The translations under genes and the position numbers were made by a program. Shown here piece after piece: positions 58,168 to 64,000 of a stretch of DNA of 64,000 nucleotides. Within the stretch, counting starts at the first letter, position 1. Each line of letters starts with the position of its first letter. Location of the stretch: NCBI RefSeq assembly GCF_009857475.1, contig NZ_WWCJ01000021.1, positions 1 through 64,000 of the forward strand. The letters run 5' to 3'. The notes beneath the pieces are model-generated. The model was given only the letters and a program-made list of their open reading frames with translations, searched no databases and was not told where the DNA came from. The DNA is from Pseudoduganella guangdongensis (GTDB lineage Bacteria > Pseudomonadota > Gammaproteobacteria > Burkholderiales > Burkholderiaceae_D).

Positions 58168-58227
58168 GAGACGCTCCTGCATTTCTGGCATAGGATAGAA
58201 ATATGCCACTAATACCGGACATCAACA

Positions 58228-58581
58228 ATGAGGCTCAACCACATAGATTTGCCCGTTACCGACCTGGAAGGCGCCGCCGACTACTTCCAACGCGGCTTCG
58301 GCTTGGAACGGATGCCGGGCCCGGCTGGCGGCATGGCCATCCTGCGCGGTGAAGACGGCTTTGCGCTCATCTTGCAACAGGCAGACAAGGCCGACTACCC
58401 CGCCGGCTTCCACGTCGGCTTCTTGCAGCCAACCGACGCAGCCGTGCAGGCCGCTTACCAGCGGCTGGCCGACGCCGGCCTCCCCCTGCCCGCCCCGCCC
58501 GCCGTCAGCTACGGCTGCCTTGCCTTCTGGTGCCAGGCCCCCGGCGGCATCCTGATCGAAGTCAGCCACCGACCCGGATAA
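58228..58581 (+). CDS. VOC (glyoxalase-fold) family protein
   Basis: A 117-residue single-module VOC protein: MRLNHIDLPVTDLEGAADYF, FHVGFLQPTDAAVQAAYQRL, and the ending SYGCLAFWCQAPGGILIEVS with a metal-binding Glu. His5 and Glu near 112 fit the usual metal positions. Possible roles include lyase, dioxygenase or antibiotic-binding; none is indicated. Divergent from the outer-membrane protein gene, 60 bp between starts. Confidence 0.85.
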   Translation: MRLNHIDLPVTDLEGAADYFQRGFGLERMPGPAGGMAILRGEDGFALILQQADKADYPAGFHVGFLQPTDAAVQAAYQRLADAGLPLPAPPAVSYGCLAFWCQAPGGILIEVSHRPG

Positions 58582-58675
58582 ATTTCCCGGAACTTTCCGC
58601 CCGCTTTACTGTCCAAACTCAAAACACCGCCCCCAGTGTTGCGTCAAAGTGGCGCAATCAATAACGGAGGCGGCC

Positions 58676-59374
58676 ATGGCGCACGACGAAAAAATTACAA
58701 AGCTGGAGGTCAATGTGGAAAACCAGGGCATCACCATTGCCGAACTGCGCGGATTCAACGAGCGCATCCTCAATGAGTTACACAAGTGCAACAACGAAAA
58801 CCGCCTACATGCGGACCAACAGGTCAAAGCTCTACGCGAGCATACGGACGCACAAGTTGAAGGGTTGCGCAAGCATACCGAAGCGCAGGTGCAAAAACTG
58901 CAGGAGCATATTGATAAGCAACGTGATCATTTCGAAGAGCAAGCCGCCGATCAGCACAAGCATTTTCAATCGGAAATCGAAAAGCAGCGCATGTATTTCG
59001 ACGCGCAACACAAAGAAATGCGCACGTATTTCGACGCGCAAGACAAAGAAATGCGCCAGTATTTCGACACGCAAAACGAAAAGCTACGCGAACAATTCAC
59101 CACGCAGGACGAAAAAATGCGCGATCAATTCACCGCGCAGCTTCAAGCGCAGCGCGCGCACACCGATCACATGGTCGCCGAAATCCGCAAGAGTTCCGAG
59201 GAGCAACGCATTCGCGACGAACAGAAGTTCGCGGACCAGCGCCAACACAGCGACCAGCAATTTGCCGAGCTACGCAAGGACATGAACGCCGGCTTCCGCT
59301 GGACCAGCGGCGCCATCCTCACCCTGGCCGCCCTGATCGTCGCCATGTACGCCAAAGTACTCGCCCTATACTGA
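58676..59374 (+). CDS. Hendecad-repeat coiled-coil protein with C-terminal membrane helix
   Basis: A 232-residue protein. Residues 50-159 are ten tandem 11-residue repeats (for example VKALREHTDAQ, VEGLRKHTEAQ, RTYFDAQDKEM, RQYFDTQNEKL), predicted to form a long straight or right-handed coiled coil. A second helical stretch follows, and residues 208-231 (RWTSGAILTLAALIVAMYAK) form a membrane anchor. The ATG at 58676 has GGAGG five to nine nt upstream; a GTG at 58649 is also in frame. The function is unknown. It is convergent with the metallophosphoesterase gene, overlapping 9 bp. Confidence 0.8.
   Translation: MAHDEKITKLEVNVENQGITIAELRGFNERILNELHKCNNENRLHADQQVKALREHTDAQVEGLRKHTEAQVQKLQEHIDKQRDHFEEQAADQHKHFQSEIEKQRMYFDAQHKEMRTYFDAQDKEMRQYFDTQNEKLREQFTTQDEKMRDQFTAQLQAQRAHTDHMVAEIRKSSEEQRIRDEQKFADQRQHSDQQFAELRKDMNAGFRWTSGAILTLAALIVAMYAKVLALY
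58823..59152. repeat. Degenerate 33-bp tandem repeat (ten units) in the coiled-coil gene
   Basis: Ten in-frame units of 33 bp encode the 11-residue repeats at residues 50-159. The middle units (YFDAQ or YFDTQ starts) are the most alike, especially between about 58988 and 59086, suggesting recent local duplication. Confidence 0.8.
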
Positions 59375-60109
59375 CATGCGCCCCGTCCGCAGCGCATAGG
59401 CCCACTCCGGCCGTCCATGCTGCTCGGCCACCAGCGCCGCCGCCTCCCAATCATACGGAACAGCATACTGTTCCACTGCCCAACCGCCCGACGCCGCGCG
59501 CTCCACAATCGCATAGCGCGCATGCGGCGTGCCATTCTCCGCCTTATGCGGAAACGGATGATCATCCGAATACGCCTGCAAGCCCACGCTTCCCGGGTTA
59601 AGCACCAATCGCCCATCCCCCAGCAGCACGGAGCGCGGCACATGCGTGTGCCCACACAGGACCAGGGAAGCCTGCACCTCGCCCGCCCGCTGCAGCACCT
59701 CGGCATAGGTCGCTGTCCGCTGCCCCGCCGCATCCACCGACTCCATCCAGTACACCAGGTCCGACTCCGGCGTGCCATGGACCAGCAGCACATCATCCTC
59801 TAAACGCATGGACACTGGCAGCGACGCAATCCACGCGCGGTGCGCCGGTGCGATATGCTCATGCGCCCAGCGGTCGGACGCCCCCATGCGCGAAGCATCA
59901 TGTTCCAGGATTTGCCGTTCATGGTTGCCACGGATCGTAGGCAAGCCCAGCGCCATCAATCGCTCGGCAGTTTCGGCAGGGAGTAAAGGGCCCGACAGGA
60001 TGTCGCCCAGGTTGACAGTTACATCGACATTGCGCCGCGCCAGGTCGTCCAGCACCGCATCCAACGCCCACAGGTTTCCGTGGATATCCGACAAAACAGC
60101 AATTCGCAT
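59366..60109 (-). CDS. Metallophosphoesterase (YfcE/MPE family)
   Basis: A 247-residue calcineurin-like phosphoesterase. Metal motifs are MRIAVLSDIHGN, VTVNLGDILSG, TIRGNHERQ, LLVHGTPE and VLCGHTHVPR in canonical order. It could act on nucleotides or small phosphodiesters. The start is at ATG 60109, 9 bp after the small protein gene on the same strand. Its stop overlaps the convergent coiled-coil gene by 9 bp. Confidence 0.9.
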   Translation of the reverse strand: MRIAVLSDIHGNLWALDAVLDDLARRNVDVTVNLGDILSGPLLPAETAERLMALGLPTIRGNHERQILEHDASRMGASDRWAHEHIAPAHRAWIASLPVSMRLEDDVLLVHGTPESDLVYWMESVDAAGQRTATYAEVLQRAGEVQASLVLCGHTHVPRSVLLGDGRLVLNPGSVGLQAYSDDHPFPHKAENGTPHARYAIVERAASGGWAVEQYAVPYDWEAAALVAEQHGRPEWAYALRTGRMSV

Positions 60110-60118
60110 CGTACCCCG

Positions 60119-60334
60119 CTAATTGCCCGCCATGGCATCGGCCACCTTATCCATCTGGGATGCTTTGGCGACCGCATTGGCTGGCTGACGTTCATTCTTC
60201 TGGGACTCATGCGCCTGGCTGGCAGACGCCGGGACTGGCAATAAAGAAGCGACCCGCACCGTATCCATGGCATACATGGAAGCTGCGAGACCTATGGTTG
60301 CGATCAGGAGCCAACGAACCCACGAAGATAGCAC
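60119..60334 (-). CDS. Small single-span exported or membrane protein, GTG start
   Basis: A 71-residue protein. GTG 60334 is chosen because GGAGG is spaced 5 nt before it. An N-terminal hydrophobic helix (LLIATIGLAASMYAMD) acts as anchor or uncleaved signal, followed by a polar Ala/Ser/Gln-rich tail ending VADAMAGN. No family recognised. A perfect 13-bp inverted repeat lies directly upstream of its ribosome-binding site. Confidence 0.5.
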   Translation of the reverse strand: MLSSWVRWLLIATIGLAASMYAMDTVRVASLLPVPASASQAHESQKNERQPANAVAKASQMDKVADAMAGN

Positions 60335-60344
60335 GGTAACCTCC

Positions 60345-60385
60345 GGCAAACTTGCTCACCTACCAGTTTAGCGAGCAAGTTTGCC
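60345..60385. promoter_or_regulatory. Perfect 13-bp inverted repeat next to a ribosome-binding site
   Basis: Arms GGCAAACTTGCTC (60345-60357) and GAGCAAGTTTGCC (60373-60385) with a 15-nt loop. On the minus strand the stem ends a few bases before the GGAGG of the gene at 60119-60334. It is also 38 bp after the stop of the VOC gene at 60423. It could terminate the VOC transcript or regulate the small gene. Confidence 0.6.
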
Positions 60386-60422
60386 AAGATTCTATTCGAT
60401 TGTCACCAACCGAAAAAATTCA

Positions 60423-60827
60423 TTACTTCTGCGGCATTTCCACCATGTGGACCAGCTCCCAGATATGGCCGTCCAGGTCCTCAAAGCCATGGGCGTACAT
60501 AAAACCATAGTCCTTCGGCTCACGCGGCGTTTTGCCGCCCGCCGCCACCGCCTTGCGCACCAGCTCATCGACCTCCTCGCGGCTCTCGCACGACAGGCAA
60601 ACCAGCACCTCCGTCGCTTCTTTCGCATTGGCGATCGGCTTCGAGGTAAAGGTGCGGAAGAAATCCTCCACCAGCAGCATGGCATAGATGCTGCCGTCCT
60701 GAATCACCATACTCGCCGCGTTTTCATCGGTGAACTGTGGGTTGAAGGTATAACCCAGCGCTGCGAAGAAGGCTTTGGACTTTTCCAGGTTTTTCACCGG
60801 CAGGTTGACGAAGATTTGCTTGTTCAT
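60423..60827 (-). CDS. VOC family protein (glyoxalase/bleomycin-resistance-like)
   Basis: A 134-residue protein: MNKQIFVNLPVKNLEKSKAFFAALGY, then SIYAMLLVEDFFRTFTSKPIANA, LVCLSCESREEVDELVRKAV and the ending YAHGFEDLDGHIWELVHM with the Glu/His metal positions. This matches the PhnB/YyaH-like VOC subgroup of uncertain substrate. ATG 60827 is preferred over a start at 60839. Confidence 0.88.
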   Translation of the reverse strand: MNKQIFVNLPVKNLEKSKAFFAALGYTFNPQFTDENAASMVIQDGSIYAMLLVEDFFRTFTSKPIANAKEATEVLVCLSCESREEVDELVRKAVAAGGKTPREPKDYGFMYAHGFEDLDGHIWELVHMVEMPQK

Positions 60828-60915
60828 TTGGCGTCTCACTTTCTTGGTTGGTTGATGGCAGAAGCCCCGCCATTATTCCTACGACGCGCCAGCTTTACCG
60901 GAATCGACAACTTTA

Positions 60916-61743
60916 TCAAAAATATTTTGCAATCGCGCGCAGCCCCTCCAGCGCGCCCGCCGCCATCCCGACGTCGGCCGCGCTGCCAACCGCGAACTCG
61001 CGCGGATTGATGCGCACCATACGCCCTCCACGCTGCAGGACGCGGTGGCCGAAATGGCGCACCGACGGAATCGCTGTCCCCGCCCCCAGCTCGATCACCA
61101 GCGGCCGGCGCAACTGCTCCAGCCAGGACTCCAGCCGGGCCGCCTGCAACGCGCTGCGGCGTTCGATCCAGTCCCAGTCCCCGAACATCAGGATGTTGGG
61201 GCGCGCCAGGCCGCCGCAGTCCGGGCAGCGCGGCAAGGCACTGCGCAGGCGGCAAGCGCTGGCATCGACATCAGGGGTGAATTCATCCGCCGGCCAGATC
61301 TTGCTGCAGCAAGGCTGCAGGCATTGCAGGTGATGGATGGAGCCGTGGCATTCATGGATGGCGCGCTCCTCGAATCCGGCTTTCTGGAACTGGCCATCGA
61401 CATTGCTGGTAAAGACAAAGCTGCCCTGGTCCATGGCGTCGCCCCAGGCGCGCAGCAAAGCGAAGCCTTCGTGCGGCACCGTGGCCCGGTACAACGCCAG
61501 GCGATGTCCGTAGAAACCCCAGGCCAGTGCCGGATCGGCGTGGAAGGTTTGCGGCGAGGCGACGCTGGAGAACTCCATCCGCGCTTGCGCCAGCGCTGGA
61601 TAGGCCTTCCAGAAGCCCTCATTGCCGCGAAAATCCGGTAAACCGGAATCGACACCGAGGCCAGCGCCGGCCGCGATAACAAGCCCGTCCGCTTGCGCGA
61701 TAAGTTCGGCGGCGCGCTCCGCCTGGGTCAGATCGATTGGCAT
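60916..61743 (-). CDS. SIR2-family NAD-dependent protein deacetylase-like protein
   Basis: A 275-residue sirtuin-type protein. NAD-binding is seen in AAGAGLGVDSGLPDFRG and VFTSNVDGQFQKAG, the active-site His in IHECHGSIHHLQC, and a four-Cys zinc module in LQCLQPCC and RCPDCGG. GTAIPSVRHFGHRVL lies in the Rossmann fold. Sequence departs from CobB (for example ILMFGDWDW rather than VVWFGE-type text), so the acyl specificity is uncertain. The ATG at 61743 is favoured; a TTG at 61770 is also in frame and overlaps the tRNA promoter. Confidence 0.87.
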   Translation of the reverse strand: MPIDLTQAERAAELIAQADGLVIAAGAGLGVDSGLPDFRGNEGFWKAYPALAQARMEFSSVASPQTFHADPALAWGFYGHRLALYRATVPHEGFALLRAWGDAMDQGSFVFTSNVDGQFQKAGFEERAIHECHGSIHHLQCLQPCCSKIWPADEFTPDVDASACRLRSALPRCPDCGGLARPNILMFGDWDWIERRSALQAARLESWLEQLRRPLVIELGAGTAIPSVRHFGHRVLQRGGRMVRINPREFAVGSAADVGMAAGALEGLRAIAKYF

Positions 61744-61763
61744 CTGTGTAGTTTGCGGTAACT

Positions 61764-61794
61764 TTGACAAAAGCTCAAATCGCTCTGCTATAAT
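61764..61794 (+). promoter_or_regulatory. Promoter of the tRNA-Pro gene
   Basis: Perfect hexamers TTGACA (61764-61769) and TATAAT (61789-61794), spaced 19 bp, ending 13 bp before the tRNA. The long spacer is unusual but the boxes are consensus. Confidence 0.75.
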
Positions 61795-61807
61795 TCCAGG
61801 CTCGAGT

Positions 61808-61884
61808 CGGGGCGTAGCGCAGCCTGGTAGCGTACCTGCATGGGGTGCAGGGGGTCGGAAGTTCGAATCTTCTCGCCCCGACCA
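61808..61884 (+). tRNA. tRNA-Pro (anticodon GGG)
   Basis: A 77-nt cloverleaf. Acceptor stem CGGGGCG pairs with CGCCCCG; D-arm GCGCAGCCTGGTAGCG; anticodon stem CCTGC/GCAGG around ATGGGGT gives anticodon GGG; T-arm holds GTTCGAATC; CCA is encoded. It reads CCC (and CCU). Followed by a terminator. Confidence 0.96.
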
Positions 61885-61892
61885 TACAAATC

Positions 61893-61927
61893 AAAGGGTT
61901 ACAGTTTTTGGACTGTAGCCCTTTTTT
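61893..61927 (+). terminator. tRNA-Pro terminator
   Basis: AAAGGGTTACAGT, loop TTTTGG, ACTGTAGCCCTTTTTTG: a 12-bp stem with one G-U pair and a T-run. Confidence 0.92.
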
Positions 61928-61939
61928 GTTTTGTTGCGC

Positions 61940-62515
61940 TCAATTGCTCAAGTACGTAAGCTTCACGCGGCCACCCGACAGTTGGGCACACGTGCCGGCC
62001 TTCAGCCTCTTCTGCGCTGACAACCCCGAAAACAGGGGTTTTCCTGCCCCCAGCAACACGGGATGGACCACCAGTTGCATTTCGTCCAGCAAGTCCGCCT
62101 TCATCAGGCTGGCAACCAGCGTGGCACCTCCGACCACATGGATGTCCTTGCCTGGCGCCTGTTTCAGCCTATGTACGTCATCCATGTGGCGCAGGACCGT
62201 CGTGTGCTCCCAGGCAGGCTTGCCCATCCCGGTCGAAAGGACATAATGCGGCGTTGTTTGCGAGAACCTGGCGTATGCCAGCTCACCCTCGGTGGCAGGG
62301 TTGCAGGTATGCGGCAAGATGGCTGTGGGGTCGCCAAGAATCGTGGACCAGTACTGCTCATATGCGGGATACATGTTGCCACCCAGTAGGCAGGCGTCAA
62401 TCCGCGGCCCAAGGTCAAAGCAATCCCCCCAGCTGTCGACCCAATCCAGTTGGCCGGCATCCCCTTCGATGAAACCATCCAGCGATACCTGTAATGCGGC
62501 GATGAACTTTCTCAT
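61940..62515 (-). CDS. Dihydrofolate-reductase-fold family protein (RibD_C type)
   Basis: A 191-residue protein: MRKFIAALQVSLDGFIEG with the typical start strand, LLGGNMYPAYEQYW, and DIHVVGGATLVASLMKADLLDEMQLVVHPVLLGAGKPLF, the signature of stand-alone RibD C-terminal/DHFR-like reductases. They are predicted NADPH-dependent; substrate unknown. The ATG at 62515 has a GGAGG site; 22 upstream codons are open but not family-like. A stable hairpin lies just upstream of the ribosome-binding site. Confidence 0.9.
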   Translation of the reverse strand: MRKFIAALQVSLDGFIEGDAGQLDWVDSWGDCFDLGPRIDACLLGGNMYPAYEQYWSTILGDPTAILPHTCNPATEGELAYARFSQTTPHYVLSTGMGKPAWEHTTVLRHMDDVHRLKQAPGKDIHVVGGATLVASLMKADLLDEMQLVVHPVLLGAGKPLFSGLSAQKRLKAGTCAQLSGGRVKLTYLSN

Positions 62516-62524
62516 GCTGTCCTC

Positions 62525-62563
62525 CGTTCGGAAAGGCGCGCTTCGTGCGCGCGTATCCGAACG
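62525..62563. promoter_or_regulatory. Hairpin in the leader of the RibD-like gene
   Basis: Outer arms CGTTCGGA (62525-62532) and TCCGAACG (62556-62563), with inner GCGCGC arms. On the minus strand it ends directly against the GGAGG ribosome-binding site, so it may affect translation. It could instead be an upstream terminator. Confidence 0.5.
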
Positions 62564-62622
62564 ACGTTCCAGCAACAGCAAAATCGACAGGATCTTGGCC
62601 CCAGGCCGCGATACGTACCCGT

Positions 62623-63330
<708 letters not shown>

Positions 63331-63339
63331 CTTTTGTCC

Positions 63340-63945
63340 TCAGGTGAATAGAAGTGCGCGCAAGGCGATGCGGAACGATTCGGCCAGCGCGGCAACCGGG
63401 ATATGCGGATTGCATACGCCGCGCAGGTGCAGGCCCTGGTACAGCGAAATCACGGCTTCCATGCGGCCTTCCACCGTGGCGTCGTCCGCGCTCAGGCCGT
63501 GCATGGCGCGGCCGACTTTCAGCACGGCGAGGAAACGGGCACGCGTGCGGCGGTCGGCGTCATGGCTCAGGGCGGCGATCACGGGATTGCGCGCGCTTTC
63601 GGCGGAAATTTCGAGCGGCAGCGCCCAGTGGTCCGGGTCCAGGTTTTCCGGCACGCTTTGCTCGACATCATCGAGGATGGCTTGCAGCGGGTCGGGCTGG
63701 CTTTCAATCTTGCGGATGATCTCCATCACGCGCGCCACGTTGTCCTCCACGAAGGCGGCGATGATGGCGTCTTTGCTGTCGAAGTAGTTGTAAATATGGC
63801 CGGCGCTCATGCCGGCGGCTTTGGAAATCTGGGACATGCTGGCGCCGTGGAATCCGCTGCGGCGGAAACAGGTGGCGGCGGCGTCAAGTACCTGGCGGCG
63901 GCGGATGGCGGCGCGCTCTGGGTCGTTGTGGCGTTTTTCAGTCAT
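63340..63945 (-). CDS. TetR-family transcriptional regulator
   Basis: A 201-residue repressor. The N-terminal helix-turn-helix is RRQVLDAAATCFRRSGFHGASMSQISKAAGMSAGHIYNYFDSKDAI with gaps in exact borders; the ligand-binding C-terminal domain is helical and unspecific. It lies 9 bp upstream of the FAH-family gene on the same strand and probably controls that operon. Bases 63946-64000 show no gene. Confidence 0.9.
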   Translation of the reverse strand: MTEKRHNDPERAAIRRRQVLDAAATCFRRSGFHGASMSQISKAAGMSAGHIYNYFDSKDAIIAAFVEDNVARVMEIIRKIESQPDPLQAILDDVEQSVPENLDPDHWALPLEISAESARNPVIAALSHDADRRTRARFLAVLKVGRAMHGLSADDATVEGRMEAVISLYQGLHLRGVCNPHIPVAALAESFRIALRALLFT

Positions 63946-64000
63946 AAGGCGTTACTGTGTCCAAGGGAATGCACTTTGTCAAATTACAACGTGCTATGAT

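Overview
The window looks like chromosomal DNA of a GC-rich betaproteobacterium, most likely Oxalobacteraceae (Massilia, Duganella or Janthinobacterium type). This is inferred from protein character, the surE-pcm-nlpD-rpoS-rlmD order, the ndk-rlmN-pilW-rodZ order, the sdhCDAB-sdhE-gltA block and short GGGTCAGACCC-type palindromes. No database search was possible. Genes are packed tightly, often with 1-8 bp overlaps, and no gene-free stretch exceeds about 215 bp.

Layout. 1-3.3 kb: rodZ (cut by the window edge), pilW, rlmN, ndk. 3.5-4.2 kb: a Bax-inhibitor-1-like membrane protein. 4.3-9.2 kb: the rpoS neighbourhood. 9.3-11.0 kb: a two-gene TIR-domain plus KGGVGR-variant ATPase unit. 11.1-16.3 kb: a quinone oxidoreductase, a four-gene coupled operon of unknown function with two secreted paralogues, an alpha/beta hydrolase and a membrane protein. 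16.3-21.2 kb: DinG/YoaA-like helicase, YdcH-like protein, PP2C phosphatase, coiled-coil exported protein, zapE. 21.3-27.3 kb: 2-oxoglutarate dehydrogenase genes odhA-odhB-(PspC/SHOCT protein)-lpdA. 27.5-29.4 kb: divergent LysR regulator and MBL-fold protein. 29.4-36.9 kb: an orphan type VI secretion effector island (vgrG, Tle3-type lipase, Tla3-type adaptor, PAAR protein, exported protein, remnant of a second tla3-like gene). 37.1-39.9 kb: BlaI-type repressor with a leucine-rich-repeat protein kinase, and an Rpn-family nuclease. 40.0-51.3 kb: a TCA-cycle supercluster (gltA, sdhE, sdhBADC leftward; GntR regulator; mdh, CitE-like lyase, MliC-like protein, acnA rightward). 51.5-64 kb: mostly housekeeping and small enzymes (DUF2863, CYTH, M14 peptidase, catalase, patatin-like phospholipase, VOC proteins, SIR2 protein, FAH-family hydrolase, TetR regulator), a hendecad-repeat coiled-coil membrane protein and one tRNA-Pro(GGG).

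Working together. The odh operon and the 40-51 kb block supply citrate synthase, aconitase, 2-oxoglutarate dehydrogenase, succinate dehydrogenase and malate dehydrogenase. A perfect 16-bp palindrome sits just upstream of a good mdh promoter beside the GntR gene, suggesting local control. The best candidates for undescribed biology are the TIR/KGGVGR-ATPase pair, the BlaI/LRR-kinase pair, the four-gene operon at 12.1-14.3 kb and the hendecad-repeat protein.
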